64,000 bases of DNA from CAVWSM01 sp963799425 (lineage in GTDB: Bacteria; Actinomycetota; Actinomycetes; Jiangellales; Jiangellaceae): NCBI GenBank assembly GCA_963799425.1, contig CAWCXA010000012.1, positions 1 through 64,000 on the forward strand. The letters run 5' to 3'. The notes under the pieces are model-generated. The model did no database searches. It was not told where the DNA came from and worked only from the letters and a program-made list of their open reading frames with translations. Each line of letters begins with the position of its first letter. Position 1 is the stretch's first letter. The position numbers were made by a program, and so were the translations under genes. Below are positions 40,613 through 50,330 of the stretch, in pieces.

Positions 40613-43393
40613 TCAGGAGCGCCCGGTGGAGAGGAGCCGCAGATGGCGGGCGCGTTGAACGGCGGAAGAGCGATCACCCGCGCCGAGCTTGGCATAGACG
40701 TTGCGGATGTGAGTGTTGACCGTGTTAACCGAGATGTGGAGCTCTTGCGCGATCTCCGGCCGCGTCAGGTTTGTCGGCAGATATCGCAGTACGCGTAGCT
40801 CGCTGGGGCTCAGTTCGTCCGATTGCGCGAGCGGCTCTCGGTCGCTGCGAGGCGCCGACGCGCCTCGCAGCAGGTCGGCGATGTCCGCGAGAAGGGCACC
40901 ATGAGCCGTTTCGTGGTGCGGGAGCGCGTCGAGCAGTTCCGCGGCTTCGGTCATGGCAAATGGGAAGATCAGCCGGTCCGGCTCGGCGGCCGCGAGCGCC
41001 GCCTCGGCGGCGGCCGCGGCGGCGTTTCGATCCCCCAGGCGTAGGTGCGCGGTGCCGGCGAGCAGATGCGTTTCAACGAGTGTGAACGCGGGGCCGGCCA
41101 GGGGTGGCGCGTGCCGCACGTCTTGGAGTAGATCCAACGCCGTACTGGGGTCTCCCTCCGCCAGGCAAATCACTGCACGCGCGTTGTAAATGAAACCCAT
41201 CCGTTCGTGTTCGGCGGAGAATCCGGTGAGCGTCGCGCGCGCCTCATCTGGCATCCCGAGCCGAGCCTGCGTTGCCGCGAGCCATCCGACGACCGGCGTT
41301 GCGAGAGCGTGCACCCCCGTGAGTAGCGACTGCGCCCGCGCTCCCGCCGCGAATGCTTCGAGCGCCGATTGTTGCTGCCCGCGACCCGAGTGCAACATGC
41401 CCGTCGCCAGGTGCAGCAGCGCCGCGGCGGCCGGGTCAATTTGTGGCTCGGCGACCTCCCAGGCGCGGCGCAGCGCGCTCTCTCCCTCGTCGAACTCTCC
41501 CATCCAGATCGCCCAGAAGGCAACCGCCCCAAGCGCGGGCGCGAGGATCGGCCGATCGCCCAAGCCATAGCGCTCGGCCAGTGCTACCGCCTGACGCCCC
41601 CGTTCGCGCGCGCTCGCGAGCGAGACGAGCGTTGTCGGGAAAATTTGGTGAGCGCGACACGCGACCTCGAGGTAGGGCCGGCCGATCGCCTTGGCGAGCG
41701 CGGCTCCCTCGGAGAGGTGCCGCTCGGCATCGTCGAATCGCCGAGACCAGGTCTCGACGATCCCGAGATTCATCAGCGCGACTCCCCGCAGCTCGCTCTC
41801 CATCGCGATCGGTTCGCTCGATGCGTCTGCGATCGAAGCGTCGAGCAGCTTCACTTGCTCGATTACTTCACTGAACTGACCGCTACGCCGTGCCATCGCC
41901 AACCGCAGCGATGCGATCGCGACCGCGAGGCGGCGGCGGCGAGCCGGCGAGGCCCTCTGGACGTGGGACTCGGCCAGCGCCAGCTGAGCAGCCGCTTCGT
42001 CCAATCGTCCCTGCGTCAGCTGCGTTGCCGCGCGGGCGAGCGCCAGGTCAGGATGATCGACTGATGCGCCCCCGGGGAACGACCCCAGCAGCGCGCCGAT
42101 CGCCCCCTCCTGCCCGTCGAGCGTCAAACTGAACAAGTGGTCTTCGAGCAGCAGGGCCGCATCGGGCCAGTCGCCGGCCGCGAGCGTGTGCCGCACGGCC
42201 TCGACGGCCTGGCCGTGGTCGGCGAACCACAGTGCGGCCCGCCGGTGGAGGTCAGGAACCTCATCGGCCAACCTTCGGCGGAGTTCGAGGTGCAGGAAAT
42301 CGGCCAGAAGCTGGTGGTAGCGAAACCAGGTGCGCTGAGCGTCGAGCGACACGACGAACGCGTTGGCGTCCTCCAGTTCGAGCAGCATCCGCTCCGAGCC
42401 CGACCGGCCAGCCAGCAGGTCGGCGAGTTCCCCGTTCAACCGGTCGACAAGCGAGGTTCGCAACAGCATGCTCTGAACCTCGCTCGGTTGGCGTTCGACC
42501 ATCTCAGCCATCAGGTATTCCCCGATAGCCCTGTCGGTGCCCGAGAACTCAGCCACGAAACGCTCGGGATCCGGGTGACCGCTGAGCGAGATCACCGCCA
42601 GGCGCAGGCCAGCCGCCCAACCTTCCGTGCGCTGTAACAACGCGGCCACCCCGGCGCCGGACAGACTGATCCCGGACGCGCCGAGCAGTTCGCGCGTCTC
42701 GCGCTCAGTGAAACGTAGATCGCCGGCCCGGATCTCGGCTATGTCGTCGGCAAGCCTGAGCTGGTGCAGCCTGATCGGCGGATCCCGGCGAGACGACAGC
42801 ACCACGCGCGCAGAGCTCGGCAGAATCGCGAGCAAATGCTCGAGCTGCGTGAGGGCGTCAGCTGCCCTCAGCTCATGGAGATCGTCAATGATCAGCACGA
42901 AAACTTTGGCCTGTTCCGCGAGTTCCGAGACGATTGTGTCGACAATCGCGTCGCCATCGAACGCGGGTGTAGTTGTTCGGGTTCGGGAATCAGTCGTGGC
43001 GGCCGATTGGCGGGTCGCGTCCAGAACGGCGAGCCAGAATTGCTGGGCATCCTGCTGGTCGCGCGGCACCGACACGATGGCGACCCGACGATCCTTGTTG
43101 GAGCGGTCCGACCACGTGCGTAGAAGCGACGTCTTCCCGCTCCCCGGGGGCGCCGAAATGACCGTCACCCGTTTGGTCACAGCGCGATCGAGCAGCTGAA
43201 GGAGGTCTTTCCGGTCGAGCAGGCCCCGGGCGCCCGAAACGTCTCTTGAGATCGGCTGCGGCACGTGCGCCCCCCGCTGCCTCGTCACCGAGCTCGTCAT
43301 GTCGGTGCCACGGTCGAGTGCTTCGATCAGGTTAGGTGGTCGGATGACGCTCTGAACTGTGTCCGAACCTCGCTGTGGGCTCCCCATCGACAT
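40613..43393 (-). CDS. MalT-like ATP-dependent LuxR transcriptional activator (926 aa)
   Basis: STAND-type regulator. P-loop SAPPGSGKTSLLRTW at about residue 80, Walker B VFVLIIDDLHELRAADALTQ, sensor ARVVLSSRRDPP, then a winged helix and long TPR-like helical region (residues 380-840), and C-terminal LuxR helix-turn-helix LSPSELRVLRYLPTNLTRPE, IAQELHISVNTVNTHIRNVY. Activates targets when ATP and an inducer bind. ATG 43393 is the longest start; ATG 43300 is also plausible since homology begins at about residue 45. The genes downstream on the same strand are its likely targets. Confidence 0.93.
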   Translation of the reverse strand: MSMGSPQRGSDTVQSVIRPPNLIEALDRGTDMTSSVTRQRGAHVPQPISRDVSGARGLLDRKDLLQLLDRAVTKRVTVISAPPGSGKTSLLRTWSDRSNKDRRVAIVSVPRDQQDAQQFWLAVLDATRQSAATTDSRTRTTTPAFDGDAIVDTIVSELAEQAKVFVLIIDDLHELRAADALTQLEHLLAILPSSARVVLSSRRDPPIRLHQLRLADDIAEIRAGDLRFTERETRELLGASGISLSGAGVAALLQRTEGWAAGLRLAVISLSGHPDPERFVAEFSGTDRAIGEYLMAEMVERQPSEVQSMLLRTSLVDRLNGELADLLAGRSGSERMLLELEDANAFVVSLDAQRTWFRYHQLLADFLHLELRRRLADEVPDLHRRAALWFADHGQAVEAVRHTLAAGDWPDAALLLEDHLFSLTLDGQEGAIGALLGSFPGGASVDHPDLALARAATQLTQGRLDEAAAQLALAESHVQRASPARRRRLAVAIASLRLAMARRSGQFSEVIEQVKLLDASIADASSEPIAMESELRGVALMNLGIVETWSRRFDDAERHLSEGAALAKAIGRPYLEVACRAHQIFPTTLVSLASARERGRQAVALAERYGLGDRPILAPALGAVAFWAIWMGEFDEGESALRRAWEVAEPQIDPAAAALLHLATGMLHSGRGQQQSALEAFAAGARAQSLLTGVHALATPVVGWLAATQARLGMPDEARATLTGFSAEHERMGFIYNARAVICLAEGDPSTALDLLQDVRHAPPLAGPAFTLVETHLLAGTAHLRLGDRNAAAAAAEAALAAAEPDRLIFPFAMTEAAELLDALPHHETAHGALLADIADLLRGASAPRSDREPLAQSDELSPSELRVLRYLPTNLTRPEIAQELHISVNTVNTHIRNVYAKLGAGDRSSAVQRARHLRLLSTGRS

Positions 43394-43479
43394 GCCCGAG
43401 CTCTGCGAGCCTCACGGCCGCAAGGGACGGGATCTCCGAGATCCTGACGATGCCTCGGCCGAAGCCTGCGGTGTGGCGC

Positions 43480-43900
43480 GCGCTCTCCCATAAGCAAGAT
43501 TCCTTCAAAGAGCCGGATCAGGTTGGCGAGCGGGGCGCTGGCTGTTGTATCACGCCACCCGTGGTCAGCGCCCCCGAGGTCGATCGGGAAGAAAGGCCTG
43601 TCCTCGAACAGCGGGCTGGCATCGGCCATCGCGTCGATGTGGTCGCCAGAAAGGAGGATCACTCGCGGCCCCTCGGCCACCTGCGGATCTGATCGGAGCA
43701 CCGCCGCTGCGAGCGGGTTGGCGGCCTTCACGACGCGCACACCTCGAACGAGGCCGCGACAACGTCGCTCGAGGTCCTCCGTTAAGATCCCTCGGCTCGA
43801 GGCCGTTGGTCGCGTCGATGACAATCTGGCCGCTCCATTCGAGGCCCTCCAGTGCCTGCCGAACGCGGGCCTAGAGCTGGCGCCCGTACCCGTGATAACC
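43480..43900 (-). pseudogene. NADP(F420)-oxidoreductase-like Rossmann protein remnant
   Basis: Readable pieces VRVVKAANPLAAAVLRSDPQ, VAEGPRVILLSGDHIDAMAD and LFEDRPFFPIDLGG match the second half of NADPH-dependent F420 reductase-like proteins (V-K-A-x-N-T-L, F-F-P-I-D-L-G). Preceding pieces about a released Asp-Ala-Thr-Asn-Gly-Leu loop are in other frames, and the GxGxxG start is missing. Decayed. It lies just above the LuxR gene, same strand. Confidence 0.55.
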
Positions 43901-44141
43901 ACACCTTTCCTCAGACCCTGCCCGACATTACCGCGCTCCTCGTCCCTGGGCGGGCGCGTCGCGAGGCGCGTACGGCCGCACTCGCTAACAGCTGGTGCCG
44001 TCAGCACCCGAGGCACGGTCAGGATCGTCTTGGGAGGTGGCGCGATCTCGGTACGCCGGCAGCGAATCCGGACGTTGCTCACCGCATCGCTGTCCTGCTA
44101 GCGTTCCGGCGATCGTGATCTAGCAGCAGGAGGTGAGACCC

Positions 44142-44201
44142 ATGAACGCAGTGTCCACAGTGGGTGCTCCCTTGCAGTCCACGATCGCGCGACTGACGTA
44201 G
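44142..44201 (+). CDS. 19-codon leader ORF upstream of the patatin gene
   Basis: ATG 44142 follows AGGAGGTGAGACCC, a near-perfect Shine-Dalgarno sequence. The peptide MNAVSTVGAPLQSTIARLT ends TAG 46 bases before the patatin ATG, which itself has a weaker site. May regulate the downstream gene by translation, or be a relic of a replaced gene start. Confidence 0.4.
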   Translation: MNAVSTVGAPLQSTIARLT

Positions 44202-44247
44202 TCGCCACCGGGAGCGCCCGACAGGCAATTCGCGAAAGGCGACTCCC

Positions 44248-45207
44248 ATGAACACAACACCTTCTTCAGCTCTGCGCTTCACGTCGACGACGGCCTCCGA
44301 CGCCACAGGACCGGCGCCGGCCGCTGGCGAGCGAGCGTTGGTCCTCGGTGGCGGCGGATCGACCGGCAACGCGTGGCTGATCGGCGTCATCGCCGGCCTG
44401 TTCGATGGCGGGCTGGACGTAACCACAGCGGACCTGACCATCGGGACGTCAGCCGGCTCGACGGCCGCGGCCCAGATGGCTGGCGCGACCCCGACAGAGC
44501 TGCTTGCCGCCATCCTTGCTGCTGCCCCCCAGCAACGGACCGGTCCGGTCGGATCCGACCGAGGACGCGCTCCGACCAGGCCGGTGACCGACCACCTGGA
44601 GAGGATAAGCAAGATCACCGCCTCGGCCGAGGATGCGGCTGACATGCGCCGCAGAATGGGCGCGGCGGCACTCGCCATGGATGCGGCGTCGGACGGCTCC
44701 TGGCAAGGACAGTGGCGCGCCACCGTCGCCGCGCGGCTGCCCAGTCAGCGCTGGCCGCAACGAACGGTGCTCATCACGGCGGTCGATGCTCATACCGGTG
44801 AACCGGTCGTGTTCGACCGCCACAGCGGAGTCGACCTGGCTGACGCCGTCGCCGCCAGCTGTGCCAGTGGCCTTCCGTACAGGATCGGAGACAACCGATA
44901 CATCGACGGCGGCTACCGACGCAACGAGAATGCCGATCTGGCAGCCGGATACGGGCGGGTGCTGGTTCTGTCACCCTTCGGCGGCAGAACACTGCACCAA
45001 CCGCTGGACTGGGGCATGCAGCTCGAGGCGCAGGTCGACGAGCTACGCGCACGCGGCAGCAGGGTCGAGACGATCTTCCCGGAAAGCAGCTCCGAGCACA
45101 TGTTCGGCGTCAATGCGATGGATCTGTCGCTGCGTCCTCCCGCTGCTCGGGCTGGTTACGACCAAGGCACAGCCCTTGTCGAGGAGCTCACCGAATTGTG
45201 GCGCTGA
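44248..45207 (+). CDS. Patatin-like phospholipase
   Basis: 319 aa. Patatin domain from about residue 28: oxyanion loop LVLGGGGSTGNAWLIGV (G-G-G-x-x-G-x), nucleophile elbow LTIGTSAGSTAAAQM (G-T-S-A-G) and catalytic Asp in NRYIDGGYRRNENADLAAGY (D-G-G). All three needed elements are present, so the acyl-hydrolase is likely active on phospholipids or related lipids. No signal peptide. A short leader ORF precedes it. Confidence 0.92.
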   Translation: MNTTPSSALRFTSTTASDATGPAPAAGERALVLGGGGSTGNAWLIGVIAGLFDGGLDVTTADLTIGTSAGSTAAAQMAGATPTELLAAILAAAPQQRTGPVGSDRGRAPTRPVTDHLERISKITASAEDAADMRRRMGAAALAMDAASDGSWQGQWRATVAARLPSQRWPQRTVLITAVDAHTGEPVVFDRHSGVDLADAVAASCASGLPYRIGDNRYIDGGYRRNENADLAAGYGRVLVLSPFGGRTLHQPLDWGMQLEAQVDELRARGSRVETIFPESSSEHMFGVNAMDLSLRPPAARAGYDQGTALVEELTELWR

Positions 45208-45417
45208 CGCACTGTCGTCGCTGACGAGGCGGACGATACTTGGCCGTAGGTAACTCGTCGCCCCGGCCGTGAGGGTCAAGGTACTGGCCGGTTGCGCCGG
45301 CAGGGACGCCGATCCGGAGACACGCAGCTTGTCCAGTTGGTTTGGTTATTGGGTTGCGGGCCTAGGACGCGCTGGGTAGAACTGGCGGCCGAACCTACAA
45401 GGAAGGAGGGCTGAGCC

Positions 45418-45465
45418 ATGCACGCCACGCACACCGCGCTCGTGTCCTCCCGGGTGACCAGCTGA
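45418..45465 (+). CDS. 15-codon leader ORF upstream of the GNAT gene
   Basis: ATG 45418 lies behind GGAAGGAGGG. The peptide MHATHTALVSSRVTS ends TGA, followed by a GC-rich stretch and the TTG start of the acetyltransferase 43 bases on. Layout like an attenuating leader peptide of actinobacterial resistance and biosynthesis genes. Confidence 0.45.
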   Translation: MHATHTALVSSRVTS

Positions 45466-45508
45466 GCTGACCCCGGAGCGGGCGGGCGCCTCCAGACGGA
45501 GATCTGCC

Positions 45509-46441
45509 TTGACTTTGCACCAGCCTGACCTGACTCTGCGCCCGATCACCGGGCCTGATGAGCTGGACCTGTTCAACAGGTTGCCGTACGTCCTCAACGA
45601 TGAGCTCGGCAGCGACTTGGCGGCCGGCCGCCGCCGCCCGGAATGGCTGTGGCTCGCGCTGCGCGGTGATCGCGTGGTGGCCCGGGCCGGATGGTGGTCG
45701 CGCGCCGGGGACGAGCACGCGCTGTTGATGGACATCTTCGACATCGACGGTGACATCGACGACGGCGTGCGGTTGTTGAACGCCGCATTGCCCGCCGTCG
45801 TCCCCGCCGGAGCGACACCCCCAGAGTATGGCCGGTTCCTCCCAGCGGACTGGCGCAACCACCAACACACGCGTCAGGCCGTCGACGACCGGATGGGCGC
45901 ACTCGAACGTGTCGGAGCCAAGCTGTTCATCGAACGTCTGCGTCTGGAATGGCGACCCGGCACGCCCATCCCCGAGCTCAGCGGGCGGCTCGTCTTCCGG
46001 CCTGTTCGCAACGTGGGCGAGCTCATCGAGCTGATGACGCTCGTGCTGGACGGCACCCTCGACGCGCACAGTCGCGACAACCTGACCCGAATGACCGCCC
46101 GCCAGGCTGCTCAGGAGCAGTACCACAACGAACTCGAGCGCTACGCCAGCCCGCGCGAGTGGTGGCGGATCGCGACGCTACCGGACGGGGAACCGGTCGG
46201 GTTCGTCATACCCGCGCACAACGGCTACAACCCGATCATCGCTTACCTCGCAGTGGTGCCCGCACATCGCGGCCACGGCTACATCCACGACGTCCTGGCC
46301 ACGGGTACGAGCCTGCTCGCAACGCAGAACGTTCCGCGGATCCGGGCAGCCACCGACGTCGGCAACGCGCCGATGGCGGCAGCCTTCGCCCGGGCCGGCT
46401 ACGTCACCTTCGAGCGCCAGATCGACATGACCTGGCGATGA
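45509..46441 (+). CDS. GNAT-family N-acetyltransferase (two-domain)
   Basis: 310 aa, TTG start nine bases after GGAG. Two GNAT-like halves; the C-terminal one is canonical: GFVIPAHNGYNPIIAYLAVV, then AHRGHGYIHDVLATGTSLLA (acetyl-CoA pyrophosphate loop R-G-x-G-Y) and DVGNAPMAAAFARAGYVTFE. Transfers acetyl from acetyl-CoA to an amine, perhaps a toxic or antibiotic amine given the leader ORF. The N-terminal half lacks the loop and may bind the acceptor. Confidence 0.88.
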   Translation: MTLHQPDLTLRPITGPDELDLFNRLPYVLNDELGSDLAAGRRRPEWLWLALRGDRVVARAGWWSRAGDEHALLMDIFDIDGDIDDGVRLLNAALPAVVPAGATPPEYGRFLPADWRNHQHTRQAVDDRMGALERVGAKLFIERLRLEWRPGTPIPELSGRLVFRPVRNVGELIELMTLVLDGTLDAHSRDNLTRMTARQAAQEQYHNELERYASPREWWRIATLPDGEPVGFVIPAHNGYNPIIAYLAVVPAHRGHGYIHDVLATGTSLLATQNVPRIRAATDVGNAPMAAAFARAGYVTFERQIDMTWR

Positions 46442-47037
46442 ACACCTGGGCGCTGGACCTGAGCCACCCCACGTCCGGGTCCAACGCCCGCTGGAAGGTT
46501 TAGGAAACCCGGACGGGAGCCGAGCGTCCGCAGGGCCCCGCCGAGTATCCGGCAAAGTCGGGCGCATTTGCGGAGTGCCTGAACTCAGGGCCTTGCTTTC
46601 CCCAGTAGCCGCCACAGTTGGCGCCTTCGCTGACGGAGCCGTAGCCGTCGAGGCTGGAAAGACATCGGAGTGTAGGTAGCGGTCAGGTCGCTCTCCTCGA
46701 GTGCGGTTGATCGGTGTGGGTACAGACTGGGACCACTGCGAAACTCATCGCCGTCGACTGGCCAAGGTGTTGTGTAGACGCTTCCCCTTCGTCTCGCCAC
46801 ACGCGTCGTGTCCCGGGCATTCCGGAACCTCGCTCTGCGGAAGAGCGGCAACTCAGACGGCGGTCGCCAGCGCCCACAATCGCAGTGGCGTCGTCGCCTA
46901 CTCGGACGAGTTCCCATTTGGCGTCGTGGCTCCGTCCCTGACCGGAATCGAAGATCCGCTCCCTAGATGGATCCGTGTCGGTCTACCGTCCCGGCTTGCT
47001 ACGTTGCTGCTGTGTCGAGTTGGGGGACGAGGCGGGC
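46442..47037. other. Longest intergenic stretch; nothing recognised
   Basis: About 600 bases with only short, biased-poor frames on both strands. No domain, repeat or RNA recognised. Confidence 0.5.
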
Positions 47038-47994
47038 GTGAAGGCGGTCGTCTACGACCGGTACGGCTTGCCTGATGTGCTGCGGGTCGAGGATGTCCCG
47101 GTACCCACGCCCGCTGCCGGCCAGGTGCGGGTGAAGGTCGTCGCCACCTCAGTCAACCTCAGCGACTGGGAGGGTCTGCGGGGGTCGCCCGGGTACGCGC
47201 GGATCGGCGGGCTGCGTTTCCCCGCTCGCCGGACCCTCGGATCGGACATCGCCGGCGTGGTCGACGATGTCGGGGACGGGGTGACCCGGTTCCGACCCGG
47301 AGATGAGGTGTATGGCGACAACCTCACGCTGAAGGGGGGCTTCGCGGAGTATGCGCTTGCGCCGGATTCCGCGCTCGCCCTCAAGCCGGCGCAGCTCACG
47401 TTCGCTCAGGCGTCGAGCATCCCGCAGGCGGGCGCGATCGCCTTGCAGGGCACGGCTAGGGCCGTGGCGGGTCGCCGGGTGCTGATCAACGGCGCTGGCG
47501 GTGGGTCGGGATCGTTCGCGATTCAGCTCGCCAAGCGGCTCGGTGCCCACGTCACCGGTGTCGACAACGCCGCCAAGCTGGACTTCATGCGGTCGGTGGG
47601 CGCGGACGACGTGATCGACTACGGCCGGGACGACTTCACCCGGTCCACCCAGCGGTACGACTTGGTCCTGGACCTGGTCGCGCACCGGTCCGTTTTCTCG
47701 TACCGGCGGACGCTGGCGCCCGGCGGCACGTATCGATGCGTTGGTGGGTCGGTGCCCGCGCTGCTGCGTGTGCTCACCGTCGGCTGGCTGGTTGGGCGGC
47801 TCACCGGTCGGTCAATCGGCATCCTCGCCGTCAAGGAGGGGCCGGCGCACTTCGCGCCGCTCGCCGCCCTCTGCATTGCCGGGGATGTCCAGATCCACAT
47901 CGACCGCACCTTCGCGCTCCACGAAGTTCCCGCCGCGCTAGCCCACGTCGGTGAAGGACGCGCCCTCGGCAAAGTGGTTGTCAACCTCTCGTGA
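47038..47994 (+). CDS. Zinc-less MDR oxidoreductase (quinone reductase-like)
   Basis: 318 aa from GTG 47038. GroES-like N-terminal domain (KAVVYDRYGLPDVLRVEDVP, TSVNLSDWEGLRG, LGSDIAGVVDDVGDGVTRFR), Rossmann domain with INGAGGGSGSFAIQLAKRLG and GVDNAAKLDFMRSVGADDVI. No structural or catalytic zinc cysteines, so it belongs to the NADPH:quinone oxidoreductase group. Convergent with, and overlapping by position the truncated end of, the MocR remnant. Confidence 0.9.
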   Translation: MKAVVYDRYGLPDVLRVEDVPVPTPAAGQVRVKVVATSVNLSDWEGLRGSPGYARIGGLRFPARRTLGSDIAGVVDDVGDGVTRFRPGDEVYGDNLTLKGGFAEYALAPDSALALKPAQLTFAQASSIPQAGAIALQGTARAVAGRRVLINGAGGGSGSFAIQLAKRLGAHVTGVDNAAKLDFMRSVGADDVIDYGRDDFTRSTQRYDLVLDLVAHRSVFSYRRTLAPGGTYRCVGGSVPALLRVLTVGWLVGRLTGRSIGILAVKEGPAHFAPLAALCIAGDVQIHIDRTFALHEVPAALAHVGEGRALGKVVVNLS

Positions 47995-47999
47995 CACAA

Positions 48000-48890
48000 C
48001 TCGAACGGTCCACCGGCTGGGCGCCACGCTGTCGTAGTCGTCCTCGATAATCGCGGCCGATGCCTGGGTCGCCCAGCGCAGCAGTTCGAGTCGGCGCGAC
48101 CGCGCCATCACCGGACCAAGCGGGTACTGGTGTGACGGGGTTACGTAGACCAGCCGCGCTCGAGGCGGAATCGCTTCGACGACGATCCCGTACTCGTCGA
48201 CAGGGACGCCGACCACCCGGAGTCCGAGGCTACGCAGCAACGCGACCACCGGCCGGTAGCCAGGCTCCTCGACGGCGACCACAGATCCAGGGTCCACGAG
48301 TACGCGCGCAACAAGGTCGACCGCGTGTCCGGCACCAGAGGTGACGACGATCTCGTCGGGTCGGGCCGTGGCCCCACGCGAGCGGGTCACCCAGCTGGCC
48401 AAAGCCTGGCGCAGGCACAGGTTCCCGCCGGATCGCCGTACTGGTGCGGAGGTTGATCCAGAGCGTGGACCATGCACCGGCGCCAAACCGTCGTGGGGAA
48501 GAGTGACCGGTCGACGCTGCCAGTTCGCAGATCGAATCGGCCCTAATCGGAGGGATGTATGTCGAACGGAGTCACTGCCGCGGCGCGCGCTGTGGGGGCG
48601 AGCGCGGAAGCCGGGCGTCGGCGCCGGACCGGCATCGGAGCTGTACTGACGACGGTTCCACCCCCGGCATGGCCTTCGGCATATCCCTCGGCGACCAATC
48701 GGTTGTAGGCCTCGGTGACCGTCGAGCGCGACACCTGGAGATCGGCGTCGACGCTCCGCGTCGCGCCCAACCGGTCCCCTGGAGTCAGCTGCCCCTCGAC
48801 AATCGCGCCCCGGAGTTGGTCGTACAGCTGCACGCCCAACGGCCGAGCATCGTCCGGATCGACGAACAGCTCCACGAAGCGAACGTACTT
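48000..48890 (-). pseudogene. MocR/GntR-type aminotransferase-fold regulator, frameshifted and truncated
   Basis: N-terminal GntR winged helix: LYDQLRGAIVEGQLTPGDRL, TVTEAYNRLVAEGYAEGHAG (48545-48885). After a break near 48520 the aminotransferase-like domain follows: LRQALASWVTRSRG, PDEIVVTSGAGHAVDLVARV, VAVEEPGYRPVVALLRSLG and VTPSHQYPLGPVMARSRRLE. It stops after AAIIEDDYDS, just before the lysine that would bind PLP, where it meets the convergent reductase gene. So the PLP site is lost. PdxR-like family; no target gene identifiable. Confidence 0.75.
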
Positions 48891-48959
48891 GGACTGCCGA
48901 AGATGGGGTGATTGGGAACAGTTGGGGTAGCCATCGCGATCCTGTATTGGGTTACCACC

Positions 48960-49720
48960 AGCTGAAGTCTTTCGGCGTCGACGTCGAAAAGTGTCTCGGT
49001 TGCCACGTACAGCTTCGTGCCGCGGCGTGCACGGCTGGCCGCCACGTTCAGGGTTTTCGCGGGTGGTGTCGTCGGTGACCAGGACGTGCGCGGTGTTGAT
49101 GGTTGCGCTGTGGACGCGGTGCGCGGTGGCGGCGTAGCCGAGTTCGACGTCTCGTTCGACGTAAGCTGCCGGAAGTCGGGCCAGGCCGCGGTGACGCAGA
49201 TCCTTGACCTCGATCGAGCCGTCGTCATCCAACGTCGTAACCTGCCAGCGGTCGCCGTCCTTGACGAATCCCGGTTGCAGTTCATTACGGCGGTACGCAG
49301 GTTTCGTCGGCTGACGACCCAGTCCCCCCACCCCGGCGCGGCTGCGGTCGTGCAACTCGACCCCTGCCGCGTCGACACCACCGGAGGCAACACGGTCGAG
49401 GCGGGCCGAAGGTTCATTGCGGTGGCTTCCTCCTTCGTCCCGGCCACCGACACGGGGTGTCCAAGTCCTGCGGCCTGGTCAATACGCCACCTCTCGTGGT
49501 CGAGCATTGCCTCGCGGCTGCCGGACCGGATCCGGTTATGGCGCGCGTAGAACCCGATGGCGTCTGTGTCGCAGGGGCGCAGCTGCAATGTGGCTTGCCT
49601 TCGGCCGGGTCGGCGAAGCGGTGCAGCTCGGTGAGTTCGACCGCGCCGACATCGTGCACCAACAGTCGCAAGGCGCCGCCGTACTCGACGGCCGAGTAGC
49701 CTGGCGGCTGGTGTCCGCGT
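48960..49720 (-). pseudogene. Second MobF relaxase copy, helicase C-terminal remnant
   Basis: Corresponds to the last third of the relaxase at 9222: LLVHDVGAVELTELHRFADP, AIGFYARHNRIRSGSREAML, GFVKDGDRWQVTTLDDDGSI, VERDVELGYAATAHRVHSAT, INTAHVLVTDDTTRENP, spread over three frames. Similarity to the first copy is high in sense but not identical (for example IRSGSREAMLD is shared, surrounding residues differ), so it is a diverged relative rather than a recent duplicate. Abuts the MocR remnant. Confidence 0.72.
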
Positions 49721-49835
49721 GCAACGGCGGCATTCTCATGTGTCAGGCGCGCGCACGCGAGGCGCGACAGTGGAGACTCGGGTTCGACCTACCCTGGGTA
49801 AGGCGTTGCGGATCGACGAGCAGAGAGCGACAGCG

Positions 49836-50330
49836 GTGAGCATCCACCTGTCCGGCGGAGGGGCCACACCGCGGCGGATCGTGGTCAGTTGTGATGTCGC
49901 GGGATGCCCAGTACAGGTGGAGCCCCCGGCGGCAGAGCGGTGGCGTAGCGACGCTGATGCCCAATCCTGGGCTCGTGAACACACAATCGGCTGGACGCAT
50001 GACCCAGTCCGCGGAACCGACTACTGTCCCGAGCACGCCGAGTTCAGTGCGTCCCCAGCCCCGGGGGCGGTAGCGCCTCGACCGAGCGCGACCGTGCGCG
50101 ACCGTGCGGGGAATCCGGTAAACCGCGACGAATATGCCGCGCAATTGCGAGTACAGCTCGCAGAGGATTCTCAGACATTCGGTCCGCCCCTCGTGCTTAC
50201 GCCCGCCCAGGCTGATGTCATGGCCCGACTACTCGACGAACTTGCCGGCGTCTACAGGGGCGAAGACCTTGCGGCGCTCGCCAGCGAACTGTCCCAGATG
50301 CTCAACAACCGTCCCGGCGACCCGGAATGA
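49836..50330 (+). CDS. Cys-rich hypothetical protein, probably of plasmid or element origin
   Basis: 164 aa from GTG 49836. RRIVVSCDVAGCPVQVEPPA and TIGWTHDPVRGTDYCPEHAE give a C-x4-C and C-x2-H pattern for one zinc. The C-terminal half is helical (LTPAQADVMARLLDELAGVY). Orientation opposite to the relaxase remnant it adjoins. Such small zinc proteins are common on actinobacterial mobile elements. Function unknown. Confidence 0.55.
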   Translation: MSIHLSGGGATPRRIVVSCDVAGCPVQVEPPAAERWRSDADAQSWAREHTIGWTHDPVRGTDYCPEHAEFSASPAPGAVAPRPSATVRDRAGNPVNRDEYAAQLRVQLAEDSQTFGPPLVLTPAQADVMARLLDELAGVYRGEDLAALASELSQMLNNRPGDPE

